Below, one piece after another: positions 43,844 to 52,604 of a stretch of 64,000 nucleotides of DNA; the stretch's first letter is position 1; every line of letters begins with the position of its first letter. The DNA is from UBA6163 sp041753075 (GTDB taxonomy: Bacteria > Planctomycetota > Planctomycetia > Pirellulales > Pirellulaceae), in the NCBI GenBank assembly GCA_041753075.1, contig JBGSVE010000114.1, forward strand, positions 1-64,000, read 5' to 3'. The notes under the pieces are model-generated. The model had not been told where the DNA came from and searched no databases. It was given only the letters and a program-made list of their open reading frames with translations. A program made the position numbers and the translations under genes.

Positions 43844-44288
43844 ATCGAAAAGATGAACCGAATGAGCGATCGCGATTGCATGAATTGTTGTATTCGCTTG
43901 AGACAGAAGAAATCTCGAAAGTTGAATTTGGAGAACTACAAGAGATTCTTCGTGACAAACCAGAATTACAAAAAGTTTACTTGACGCACGTTGACCTGGT
44001 ACTGGAAGTCCCGGCGCTGGTCGGCTGCCATTCACTCGGAATGTCCGCGCCGGATACTGCGGCAACGCGATTGGCAGTGCATTACTCTTAAACCACGAAT
44101 ACTCGCTAATCGAAGGGATGCTAGAACTGCGGTTTCCAGATGGTGCGACCGCAAGCTCGATTTCACGCGTTGACTCGGTCTTCATTGATGGCGTTGCCGT
44201 GCCGGAGCCATCGACTGTGGCATTGCTCGGGCTAGTCATGGGAGGTGCCGCGAACAAACGACGGATTCGCAGGACGAATCCCGTTTAG
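43840..44288 (+). pseudogene. Anti-sigma/FecR-like N-terminus joined to a PEP-CTERM C-terminus
   Basis: ATG 43840 opens LHELLYSLETEEISKVEFGE and LQEILRDKPELQKVYLTHVD, the small N-terminal domain of planctomycete FecR/LamG anti-sigma-type proteins. The frame ends at 44091. One frame over, SALLLNHEYSLIEGMLELRF and a sorting tail VPEPSTVALLGLVMGGAANK with a basic end run to TAG 44286-44288. The VPEP motif plus a membrane helix and Arg cluster is a PEP-CTERM signal. Several hundred residues of the sensor and ligand domain are lost. Confidence 0.6.
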
Positions 44289-44373
44289 TCGAGTTCACAA
44301 GGAATAAATCGTTGTCAATCGATAGCGTCAGACGAGCCGTGCAGATCGGTGATGCTGCTGATTTTTTTCTTGC

Positions 44374-45348
44374 CTACGACTTTAAAATCGTAGCTTTCTT
44401 GACGAAATTAGGCTCAGCACTGATGCCGAAACCGATGGCTCGATTGGCGATCATCCACTTCCAGCGATGCAAACTATATTCTTCTTCTCCTCCAGCGACC
44501 GGCATCGTGAGTGTATCGGCGACCCGTTTCGTCCCCCACAAGTCATCAAACTCGCAAGGCTCCTCGAAAAAACCATAGTCATGATCTTGCATCAACTTTC
44601 CGACGCGAATGGCTTCGCTCGCATCGTAGGAACTGTTTGCATCGGCAAAGATCGCCATCTCGTCCCCGAACGCTTCCCGCCACATCGGGATCAGACGTTC
44701 GGTTCGCTTCGGCAGCGAGTCGGCATTGCGGCTCATGCGTCCACCGGGCCTCCACTTGATCGCCTTTACACCTGATTCAGCTATCCATCGACGAAAGTTT
44801 TCGACCTCGTCTTCAGGCGCGTTACCTCGCGCGCCGTTGGCTCGGTAGACGGGAATATCACGTCGTAAAGTTTCGCCAAACAAGTCCGCGAACTTAGCTT
44901 CGGCGGTCCTCGCCAGCAGTTCAAGCAGCCCCATCTCGACGGCTGCGATGGCGACCGAGTAGATCAGCCCCTGCATTTTGTAATTGCTGTTGTAGCGATA
45001 CGCATCCCACAACAGCGATTCGAGATTGCGAGCATCCTTGCCCAAGAAAACCGGTATCACCTTCTTATGATTTGGAAACGTAATCGCTTCGACACCATTC
45101 GTCGCACGCACTGGCAGAAGGAAGTGCGGACCCTGTTTGAGCAACTCGATACTCTCGACAATCACAGCGTCGGGCAAGCGATCGATTTTCAGCACCGGTT
45201 GGCCTAGGATGTCGTCGAACTCAGAAGTAGTGAAGGGAGCTGAAGTCGGTGCCGCTCCCACTGAGTCGGTGGCTAATGCGAGGCCAGCACCTGCGAGGCC
45301 AGCGCCTGCGAGACCGGAACCCAGAAAGCGGCGGCGGCAGAGTTTCAT
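44374..45348 (-). pseudogene. Enolase-superfamily (mandelate-racemase-like) dehydratase, truncated
   Basis: A 324-residue frame with a Tat start (KLCRRRFLGSGLAGAGLAGA) and a MR/MLE barrel: AIKWRPGGRMSRNADSL, metal ligands in EMAIFADANSSYDASE (Asp), YGFFEEPCEFDDLWGTKR (Glu) and MPVAGGEEEYSLHRWKWM (Glu). It stops at TAG after NRAIGFGISAEPN, about 100 residues before the family end. The last barrel strands and the His/Asp catalytic dyad are missing. It was probably once part of the sugar-acid catabolic set with the Gfo/Idh gene upstream. Confidence 0.75.
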
Positions 45349-45495
45349 AGTCGATCTCTTACCTATCGGTACGGTTTCTTTTCAAGCGACTCTATTCTAC
45401 AAAAATATTGCTCGCAAAAAGACTGATCGGACAAGTTCTGCTCACTATCGAAAGCCAGTTCATCGAGATCGTGAACAACATGAAAGTGCGATTGA

Positions 45496-45813
45496 TCACG
45501 CATCGTCATGCAAAGTGTCGGCGATGCGCACGATACGGGCATGCGACGGATCGCGCAGTGGCAGTGACATCAACATCCGCTCAATCGCTTCACGATCGGT
45601 GTCAGGCCACGGACGAAGCTACGCAATGACCTCGGACACGATCTCGGCCAAGTGCGTGATGCCGCGACTACCGACGCCAATCGCAATTGAATCTCCCGGT
45701 TGAACGCGTGTCCGCGACTTCGCTAACTCGACTACCAACGTCTCGCGAATCGCGATCGGAGCGGTAGCGGCAAAATTCTGTCGCACACGAATCATTCTTG
45801 GCAATCGCATCAT
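45496..45813 (-). pseudogene. LarA/DUF2088-like (lactate-racemase-domain) protein, ends joined by deletion
   Basis: ATG 45813 opens PRMIRVRQNFAATAPIAIRE and SRTRVQPGDSIAIGVGSRGI, the start of the LarA-like DUF2088 family. After EIVSEVIA comes TAG at 45619-45621, and the same frame goes on with PDTDREAIERMLMSLPLRDP and RIVRIADTLHDDA, the usual C-terminal part. More than 250 residues in between are gone. The ATG overlaps the stop of the Gfo/Idh gene (ATGA), so the two were an operon. The amber lies at or near the deletion join. Confidence 0.65.
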
Positions 45814-47159
45814 GCGAACGGGTCGCGTTGTTCGCGAACAAGCATTTGATTGGCCAAGTCATCGCCGATGAACGATTCCTGTTTCGCGTTCCACTTCGCG
45901 ACTCGGCCGGTGCCGGTGGTCGGGAACAGTCGAATCACTGCGTTGGCTAGATGGCATAAGACTGCCGAAGCGTGACCGACTTCGACCGGTGCTCGTGGTT
46001 CCCTGCGCGATTTGACGCAATCGATGAAGTTGGCCATGTGGGCCGAATGCGGATCGCTTGTCCCCGTCGCTGGACTGGGCAACCCAGCGAGCAAACTGGG
46101 GTCCGACGCCGTGGTGCCGCGATAGCCGGTTTGCAACCAGCCATCGGTTCCTTCAAAGCGAGTCTGCACCTGCTCTTCACCGCTCTCGCAAAGCAGCTCA
46201 ACACCGTTTTCATACTTGCAGCGGAAACGAGTCTCCGTTGCCGTATTGAATAGGCTGCCCTCGGGCAAGAATTTCGCGTCGAGACACTCGATCTCCGTCG
46301 GTCCGCCGGTGTCCAACCCCATGCCCCAATGCGCCATGTCGTTGCAGTGAGCGCCAAAATTCGTGATTTGACCACCGGAGTAGTCGTAGTTGAATCGGAA
46401 GCGATATAAACAACGATCATCGTGATACGGTTGCTGGGGAGCTGGGCCGAGCCAAGTGCGATAGTAAAATGTTTTGGGAACGGGCATAACGGTCCAACCC
46501 GGGCCGGGTCCGACTTTGTTGTTGTAACCAACCTTGGTGATGATCTTGGTCAGCTTTCCGATCTTGCCCGCCTTGGCCGCGTCGCAAACGAACATGCTGA
46601 TTGGGTTACTTCGCTCGTGACTGCCTGTTTGCAGGATGCGGCCGTGCTTGCGAACCGCGTCAATCATCAAGCGACCATCGGCGACCGAAAACGTCAGCGG
46701 CTTTTCGCAGTAGACGTCTTTGCCGGCTTCCAACGCCATCACCGAGATGATGCGGTGCCAGTGATCCGGTACGACGATGACCACCGCATCGATGTCATCA
46801 CGCTGCAAGACAACGCGGAAATCTGAATAGGCGTTGCACTTGTAGGTCGAGCCACTCTTCGAACGCTTAACGTTAGCGGCGTCGACCAATTCTTTGGCCG
46901 GTAGCGCACCGTAGAAGTGCTCAGGTTCTCGGTAGCCGCCGCTGCCTGCATTGACATCGCAAACGGCGAGCACATTGCCGAGATCAGCAGCGAGAAAGCG
47001 TTTGAGCAATCCCATTCCCTGATTGCCCGTACCAATGAAAGCCACGTTGATCCGGTTGCTCGGCGCGTCGGCACCCAGCAATCTTGCTCCAATCACGAAG
47101 GGTGCAGCAATCGCGGCGGATGTTTGAATGAATTGGCGTCGTGTGTTCATGGTTTCCAA
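45810..47159 (-). CDS. Gfo/Idh/MocA-family oxidoreductase, Tat-exported
   Basis: A 449-residue protein with a twin-Arg-like start (NTRRQFIQTSAAIAAPFVIG) and an NAD(P)-binding fold: INVAFIGTGNQGMGLLKRFL, DVYCEKPLTFSVADGRLMID (the EKP signature) and NYDYSGGQITNFGAHCNDMA. The family oxidises or reduces sugar derivatives. It is intact, unlike its downstream partners (LarA-like, dehydratase), which have decayed. It is the first gene of that minus-strand set; the catabolic route it served may no longer be complete here. Confidence 0.9.
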   Translation of the reverse strand: METMNTRRQFIQTSAAIAAPFVIGARLLGADAPSNRINVAFIGTGNQGMGLLKRFLAADLGNVLAVCDVNAGSGGYREPEHFYGALPAKELVDAANVKRSKSGSTYKCNAYSDFRVVLQRDDIDAVVIVVPDHWHRIISVMALEAGKDVYCEKPLTFSVADGRLMIDAVRKHGRILQTGSHERSNPISMFVCDAAKAGKIGKLTKIITKVGYNNKVGPGPGWTVMPVPKTFYYRTWLGPAPQQPYHDDRCLYRFRFNYDYSGGQITNFGAHCNDMAHWGMGLDTGGPTEIECLDAKFLPEGSLFNTATETRFRCKYENGVELLCESGEEQVQTRFEGTDGWLQTGYRGTTASDPSLLAGLPSPATGTSDPHSAHMANFIDCVKSRREPRAPVEVGHASAVLCHLANAVIRLFPTTGTGRVAKWNAKQESFIGDDLANQMLVREQRDPFA

Positions 47160-47590
47160 TCAAGCGGTGGATCTGTCAGTTGGCGTTTGACGCGCCGCAC
47201 GGTACAACAAAGAATAATGGAAAAGCAGCTATCACGCGGAAGAACAACGACGTTCCCAGGACATTTTCAATGACGGAAACCAATCGCAACGAACGGGTTA
47301 AGCACGAGTTTTTTGGGCAAACGCTGTTCACCAAAGTCACGTTCCAACGGTTCGAAAACGTCTTGAAGAATTCGTGTTAAACGTCAGGAATCGCTACCAT
47401 TGCGGTCTTTCCGCATATCGAGGCAGCTTACGCGATCGCCTGCCAAATCGTGCGAAACTGACAGAATTCATGAGCGAAACCTTAAACTGCGTCTAGGCCA
47501 GCGCGATTTGATTCAAATCCTACACCATCGACGAAAGCAAGAATTGAAACCTGACGGTTGTTTGCAAATTGATCTGCTGATGCTCGTGCT
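47160..47590. other. 431-base stretch with no supported gene
   Basis: Six-frame reading gives only short frames. One plus-strand piece from ATG 47270 encodes TETNRNERVKHEFFGQTLFT but matches nothing I know. I see no hairpin, repeat or RNA gene in this stretch. Confidence 0.4.
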
Positions 47591-48182
47591 TCACGATTCA
47601 CCGCCAAGTCGTCCGCCATCCTCATTTCGAAACAACGAAACGGGGCTAGAGGTAGATATCGCAAGCTGATTATTTCGAGCATGCGCTTTAATGTCTTGAA
47701 GTATTTTATTTCTTGTTAAGCCTGTTGGTTGCAGCACAACGTTGAGAAATTGTGAATCAAGCCTGACGGCGTTGGTCACTGCTTCCGCCATTTCTGAGGT
47801 TGAATTCAGGTAATTTTTCGAAAGCAATTGAAATAGCAAACGTAATTGATCGGCGGAGAGTACAGCACATTTATCAAATTTTGCCTGGAACGAGTCTTCC
47901 GCATGGTTCCAGACAAAACGATTGAACTCCGCACGACGAATAGAAATTGAATCTACAGTGGAGATTACAAACCTCCAGTAATTCAGACATCAAAACGTCT
48001 AGCGCCAAGGCTATGCGGCTAAGTGATCCGACCGTGACGCTTTGTCGGCCTGATGCGATCTTTATAGTTGTCGTTGCGTGCAATTTGGCGCTATCGGCCA
48101 ACTGCTCTTGGGTGAGCGATAGCTGCCTGCACCGCAATTGAATGCGTTGGCCAACGCTACGATCCAGGTCGTCTTGATTCAT
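47591..48182 (-). pseudogene. XRE-family regulator split by a frameshift
   Basis: ATG 48182 opens an HTH of the XRE/Cro type: GQRIQLRCRQLSLTQEQLAD, KLHATTTIKIASGRQSVTVG, SLSRIALALDVLMSELLEV. Near 47965 (GGAGGTTTGTAATC) the sensible reading moves one base to VISTVDSISIRRAEFNRFVW and runs on to GGRLGGES, ending at 47591. The joined product would be about 197 residues. The C-terminal part matches no domain I know. The short frame as it stands (102 residues) still contains the whole DNA-binding domain. Confidence 0.6.
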
Positions 48183-48387
48183 AAATCAAGTGTTTAATCA
48201 TCCTGAATTTTAGACCACAGACTATAACGCCAGAATTTGCGATTCGGAGGCGTTTTTCGCATCTTCAAACTCGACGATCACAACAATTTGGCGAATCGCT
48301 ACGCTGCATGAATGAGCAGATAATTGGCCATTTGCTCGCCTGGAGAGAATAGTTTCCGCGCAACGATGCGAAAAACGGCCTAAACGA

Positions 48388-48693
48388 TTAAATCGTTTGG
48401 ACTCGAAATCGCAGGTCGATGATTCTGTTTTCCGGCATTTCGGTTTGGAGCCGCTTGAGTAAGGCTCGTTTGCGAAAAGTTAGTTCTTGCAGCGTTACCG
48501 AATCGCCCGCATAGATGTGAAGCGTGCCGCCACGCAGATTTCCGACTTGAATCGACTTCGCCAAAGATTCGCCGACTTCGGATTCGACAATGATTTGCAG
48601 CGACTGGATCGCGATGACTTGAGCGTAACCGCGACGCGACAATAGTTGGCCGATGAGTGTTCCGATCCGTTTGGGAAATCGATTGTCGGTCAC
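48388..48693 (-). CDS. dciA: DciA-like (DUF721) helicase-loading factor
   Basis: A 101-residue protein from a GTG start (the upstream ATG runs into TAG). RIGTLIGQLLSRRGYAQVIA and VGESLAKSIQVGNLRGGTLH followed by IYAGDSVTLQELTFRKRALL match DUF721. DciA is the ancestral loader of the DnaB helicase and is typically encoded near dnaA/dnaN/recF. It lies 24 bases downstream of dnaN in the same direction, which supports the call. The KH-like domain is complete; the C-terminal disordered tail seen in other phyla is absent. Confidence 0.85.
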   Translation of the reverse strand: MTDNRFPKRIGTLIGQLLSRRGYAQVIAIQSLQIIVESEVGESLAKSIQVGNLRGGTLHIYAGDSVTLQELTFRKRALLKRLQTEMPENRIIDLRFRVQTI

Positions 48694-48717
48694 TACATTG
48701 CCTGCGGTACGAGTGAG

Positions 48718-49839
48718 TTAGCGTTGCCCGGCCATCGGCATGATGACATACGCATACCCGTCGTCGGTCGACATAATCGCTGGACCGCTTGTGGTTTCGA
48801 TCTCAAAGATGAACGATCGCTCGGCGTCAAGGACTTTGCAAAAGTCGGCAACAAATCGATGATCCAACTTTAGCATCGTTTCTTCGGCATCGTAGGTGAT
48901 CGGCATTTCGACCGTTGACTCGCCAATTTGCGCCGTGTTGGCTTCGAGCTTGAGCGTGCCGTTGCCGAAGGTGAATTCAATGCCGCGAGTGTCATGGTCG
49001 GTCACGATTGCCGCTTGGCGCAATGCCGCAAACAATGGTCCAACTGTCATGTCGATTTGCGCCGCGTTCTCGCGTTTGGGGAATACCTGGCGCCAATTCG
49101 GATACCGACCCTCGACCAATCGGGAATAGATCACGCACCGCGAAGTCCGCAACAAAAGATCGTTCGATCGCGCCGCCAATTGGACCGTTTCGTCTCCATC
49201 ACCCACCGCCCGTTCCATCAGCGAGATCGCCTTAGTCGGCACGATGGTGGTCATGCCGTTGGTCTTATGGTCGTTGATCGCGACGCCCTTGCCCTGCATC
49301 CGCGCCATTCGTCGACCATCGGTTCCGACGGCCAACACGTTATCGTCTTCCAACTCAAGCAGCACACCGCCCAACGCGTAACGACTGCTTTCCGCATCGG
49401 TCGCAAAGACGGTGCGGCGAACCATTTCGCGAAACAAACGCGTGGGTATCTCGTGATACGACGAAATGTCATCAAAAGTAGTTACCTGAGGAAATTCATC
49501 GGGGTTTGCTGCGGGCAAACGAAACTTACTGCGTTTGGTCGAAAGATGGATTTGGGTATCGACGGCGGCAATCTGAATCGCTTCGTCGGAACTCTCGCGC
49601 AAAATCGCCATCGTCCGCTGGACCGGCAACAGCACGGTGCCTTCGGTATCAACGTCGACGCCTTCGCCCAGTTCCAAACGGATTCCGACTTCCATGTCAG
49701 TCGCAATCAACAGCAGCGTTTGACCCGATGCGGTCAGGCGGACGTTTTGCAGAATTTCTTTCGGCGATCGTGCCGGTGCAACGCTAGCCGCTAACTGAAA
49801 CGCGGAAGCAAGTTTTTCACGGTCACAAGTGATCTTCAT
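48718..49839 (-). CDS. dnaN: DNA polymerase III beta subunit (sliding clamp)
   Basis: ATG 49839 gives 373 residues, the normal clamp length: MKITCDREKLASAFQLAASV, three repeated clamp domains, LGGVLLELEDDNVLAVGTDG (domain 2 start), GRYPNWRQVFPKRENAAQID, and the terminal hydrophobic end YVIMPMAGQR like the usual MPMR/MPVR. The longer frame to 49911 is an N-terminal artefact. It encircles DNA and tethers polymerases. It is between dciA and dnaA, the canonical origin-region order. Confidence 0.95.
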   Translation of the reverse strand: MKITCDREKLASAFQLAASVAPARSPKEILQNVRLTASGQTLLLIATDMEVGIRLELGEGVDVDTEGTVLLPVQRTMAILRESSDEAIQIAAVDTQIHLSTKRSKFRLPAANPDEFPQVTTFDDISSYHEIPTRLFREMVRRTVFATDAESSRYALGGVLLELEDDNVLAVGTDGRRMARMQGKGVAINDHKTNGMTTIVPTKAISLMERAVGDGDETVQLAARSNDLLLRTSRCVIYSRLVEGRYPNWRQVFPKRENAAQIDMTVGPLFAALRQAAIVTDHDTRGIEFTFGNGTLKLEANTAQIGESTVEMPITYDAEETMLKLDHRFVADFCKVLDAERSFIFEIETTSGPAIMSTDDGYAYVIMPMAGQR

Positions 49840-50245
49840 GGAATCAACGGGGCAAAATGCGAATAGCGGTATTACAAGCGGTTTTCCAGAACAAGGTTGT
49901 AGCGGAATCAACTTGAATTGGTAGACGCGGTCAGTGTCACTGTTGGACTTCCTCTACTTCTATTAATCTTTATACTCTTCGTCTTCTCAATACGCTCGAC
50001 GCAGCGGTTGATGGAATGCTTTTGAAAACTGTAGGTATCCGCCCAGCAATCACTTGCGACGATCCCAGCGATGGGGAAAAGCCGTTGATGAATGGTTGGT
50101 GATTAGTCGAGTATGGGTTCATGATTTCGCGATTCGTCAACATGCCCCGCGAGAGTTTACCGGTGGAGCGAAGATACATCCACCGAAAGCAACTGACTTG
50201 TAACGACTTGTCCACCAAAAAATTTGAATTCGGCGATGTAAATAA
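49840..50245. other. dnaA-dnaN intergenic region, possible origin component
   Basis: 406 bases, no gene. It contains box-like TTGTCCACC near 50207, AT-rich blocks (TATTAATCTTTATACTC near 49962 and AAAAAATTTGAATT near 50218) and GTTTTCCAG. Compared with the TTWTNCACA consensus the matches are weak. Because the region sits between dnaN and dnaA it is a reasonable place for part of oriC, but I cannot confirm it. Confidence 0.35.
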
Positions 50246-51397
50246 TCACGCCGACGCCTTCAATTGGTCGCCCACTTCATCAACGGCATTGCGTAGTTCG
50301 CTATCGGTCAGGACCTGGGACTGGGTTTTGCGACAAGCGTGCAAGACGGTCGTGTGATCTCGATTGCCGAAATAGCGTCCAATTTTTTCGTAGCTGTTAC
50401 CGTTAAGTTGTCGAGCCAAATACATCGCCAATGACCGTGCGCGAACAACTTCCTGGCGTCGTGTCGTACTTTTCAACTCACTCAACTTCAATTTGAAACG
50501 ACGAGCAATCACTTTCGCCACCTGATCAATCGTGATCTCGGACTTGGGTTCAATCGCATCAATCGCATCGCGAATGGCAATCATGGTGGGTGCGGTTGCC
50601 TTCGTTCGACACCACAGCTCAAGAAACCGAACGGCCGCTTCTAACTGTCGAGCGGCGGTCTCCGCGGGCAACCCAGCACAAAGCAAATCAAGGCCTTCTT
50701 GATCGATAATAAAGTCACGACGGGTTACCAACGTTTCGACGATCGCTCGTTGCGCTTCAGCGCCAGGCAATCGAATCGGCACCGTCAAGCCAGGCAACAT
50801 ACGGCTGACTAATAGCGGTCGCAGACCGGGTACCTGCGTCGGCAGTCGACGACAGGTCAAGATTGTCGGCAGGCCAGCGCTGGTGCGAGCCTCCAACCGA
50901 GCGGCGAGTTCTTCTTGGGCCGCCGCTTTATCAATCAGCAGATGCACATCATCAAGCACCAGCACCGCAGCGGATTGAATCTCGATCCGAAATTGGGCGA
51001 TGTCATCGGCATCGACCGCTCGCGCGTACAGTCTCGCAAAATCGATTGCCGGCATGAGCAACGTTTGATCAGAGTCCGCCTCGCCCGCTAACTTGCCCGG
51101 CACTGCGAGTTGGTCAACCAATTTGGCGGCGAGGTGATTTGCCAGCGCGGACTTGCCACTACCACCCGGACCGACCAGCAACAATGGACCCATGGTTGCC
51201 ATCAAATCGGGAAAACCGTCGGCGGATTCGGGCGCACCGCAAACAAATGCGGGAAAGCGATTTTCTTCGCCCGCAAAGAACACCGGCAGCAGCGGGTAAG
51301 ACGGTGCGACACCGCGAGCCGACGAGCCACGCACCACATTGGGTTGGCGAAGCACGATTTGGATTAACGGTGACGGCGAGTTTTGTTCCAATACCAT
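50246..51397 (-). CDS. dnaA: Chromosomal replication initiator DnaA, shortened N-terminus
   Basis: ATG 51397 gives 383 residues (a TTG frame reaches 51415). Domain III has Walker A LLVGPGGSGKSALANHLAAK and Walker B SAAVLVLDDVHLLI with arginine-rich sensors. Domain IV ends with RRQEVVRARSLAMYLARQLN and GNRDHTTVLHACRK, the DnaA box-binding signature. Typical DnaA is 440-470 residues. Here only about 75 residues precede Walker A, so domain I (DnaB/DiaA contact) is missing or very short. Its neighbours dnaN and dciA confirm the identity. DnaA-box-like sites lie just upstream. Confidence 0.93.
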   Translation of the reverse strand: MVLEQNSPSPLIQIVLRQPNVVRGSSARGVAPSYPLLPVFFAGEENRFPAFVCGAPESADGFPDLMATMGPLLLVGPGGSGKSALANHLAAKLVDQLAVPGKLAGEADSDQTLLMPAIDFARLYARAVDADDIAQFRIEIQSAAVLVLDDVHLLIDKAAAQEELAARLEARTSAGLPTILTCRRLPTQVPGLRPLLVSRMLPGLTVPIRLPGAEAQRAIVETLVTRRDFIIDQEGLDLLCAGLPAETAARQLEAAVRFLELWCRTKATAPTMIAIRDAIDAIEPKSEITIDQVAKVIARRFKLKLSELKSTTRRQEVVRARSLAMYLARQLNGNSYEKIGRYFGNRDHTTVLHACRKTQSQVLTDSELRNAVDEVGDQLKASA

Positions 51398-51419
51398 CTC
51401 GAAATGGTAACACAACCAT

Positions 51420-51456
51420 TGTGGAAAAACTAGTTATTCAAACCGGTTTTTCCACC
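51420..51456. promoter_or_regulatory. Inverted pair of DnaA-box-like sites upstream of dnaA
   Basis: TGTGGAAAA at 51420-51428 is TTTTCCACA on the minus strand, a full match to TTWTNCACA. TTTTCCACC at 51448-51456 matches eight of nine. The arms GTGGAAAAAC (51421-51430) and GTTTTTCCAC (51446-51455) form a perfect 10-base inverted repeat with a 15-base spacer. They overlap the end of the cysteine desulfurase gene and sit 20-60 bases before the dnaA start, fitting autoregulation or origin function. Confidence 0.55.
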
Positions 51457-52604
51457 GTCTGTTTGCGCCGTAAACGTTGATGGTGGAAGCAGATAGTATT
51501 GCTAGCGGAGACCATGTCGTTCGCGGTGGTGAATTTTGACAAACCGAGCCGAATGGTGGACTCGATTTCGGCTTCGCTGCGACCCATTGCGGCCAACACG
51601 TGGCTGGGTCGACTGCTGCCGCTGGCACACGCCGATCCGCTGCTGCAAGCGATTCCCCCCCGATCCAACGCCATCAGCATTATCTGGCGGTCAACACCGG
51701 GCAGCGAAAAGCAGCTCGTCCCAGGCAACCGCGGGGCCGATTTGCCATAAAAAACAATGCCGTCGATTCGCTCGGACATCCGATTCTCGAACTCGTCGCG
51801 ATGTGACTGAATCCTTGCCGCAATTCCCGCCATTTGTGATGTTGCCAACTGCAAGGCGAAGCCCATTCCGACGGCCAAGGGTACTGCCTCGGTGCCGGGT
51901 CGCTTGCCGAGTTGCTGTTCGCCACCTTGCAAATGAGCATGCAGCTCGACGCCCGCTCGGACCAACAAGCCGCCGATGCCGCTGGGGCCATGAAATTTAT
52001 GCGCCGTGAATGACACCGCACTAGCACCACAGATCGCGAATCGAAACGGCAGCTTGCCAATTGCCTGCGTGGCATCGATGTGCAGCGGCACGTTTGCGTT
52101 TTGGCACAACCGCGCGATCGCATCGAGCGGCTGGATCACGCCGGTTTCGTTATTCGCCGCCATGACGCTGACCAGCGCCGGCGTCGGCTGCTGGGCAATC
52201 AGTCGTGCCGCCTGCTCAATGTCGACCACGCCCGATGCGCTGGCGGGAATGATGCGCACTTCGCGTCCGCGCTGTTGTTGCTGCGCCGCGACGGCCAACA
52301 CGCTGGGATGCTCGATCGCCGACACAACCAGCGGCTTTGTTAGGTCGCCAAGTCCCGCGAGCGCCAGATTGTTCGATTCGCTGCCGCCGCTGGTCAGCAC
52401 CAATTGGTCGCCACCTGGTGAATCACAATCGGCACCCAGGTATTGGCCAATCTCGGAGATCGCGTTGTCCAACAGCGACCGCGCCGCGCGACCCAAACCA
52501 TGTTGGCTCGACGGATTAAGCGGTCCGCGTCGGTAGCAATCGATCATCGCGTCGAGCACTGCGGAGTCCAAGTCGGTGGTGGCGTTGTTGTCGAGGTAAA
52601 TCAA
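51438..52604 (-). CDS. Cysteine desulfurase (NifS/IscS family)
   Basis: A 388-residue PLP enzyme that takes sulfur from cysteine for Fe-S or thio-cofactor synthesis. Signature blocks: MIYLDNNATTDLDSAVLDAM, LTSGGSESNNLAL, VMAANNETGVIQPLDAIARL, HIDATQAIGKLPF, SFTAHKFHGPSGIGGLLVRA (PLP Lys) and ACSSGSACASGS (reactive Cys). The TTG start overlaps the upstream gene stop (TTGA). The last 20 or so residues run over the DnaA-box inverted repeat. Whether it serves Fe-S or tRNA thiolation cannot be told; no IscU or MnmA is adjacent. Confidence 0.92.
   Translation of the reverse strand: MIYLDNNATTDLDSAVLDAMIDCYRRGPLNPSSQHGLGRAARSLLDNAISEIGQYLGADCDSPGGDQLVLTSGGSESNNLALAGLGDLTKPLVVSAIEHPSVLAVAAQQQQRGREVRIIPASASGVVDIEQAARLIAQQPTPALVSVMAANNETGVIQPLDAIARLCQNANVPLHIDATQAIGKLPFRFAICGASAVSFTAHKFHGPSGIGGLLVRAGVELHAHLQGGEQQLGKRPGTEAVPLAVGMGFALQLATSQMAGIAARIQSHRDEFENRMSERIDGIVFYGKSAPRLPGTSCFSLPGVDRQIMLMALDRGGIACSSGSACASGSSRPSHVLAAMGRSEAEIESTIRLGLSKFTTANDMVSASNTICFHHQRLRRKQTVEKPV

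Noticed and set aside
2538..45621. TAG reassigned to an amino acid (four in-frame TAG codons: 2538, 4911, 6130, 45619)
   Set aside because: TAG is also the normal terminator of several intact genes here (astB, the macB-type permease, the PP2C phosphatase, the NAD-kinase-like gene, pepA), and the affected genes have other damage or lost ends.
48928..49794. 288-residue plus-strand ORF opposite dnaN
   Set aside because: Composition is typical of an antisense shadow, no domain is recognisable, and dnaN is certain on the other strand.
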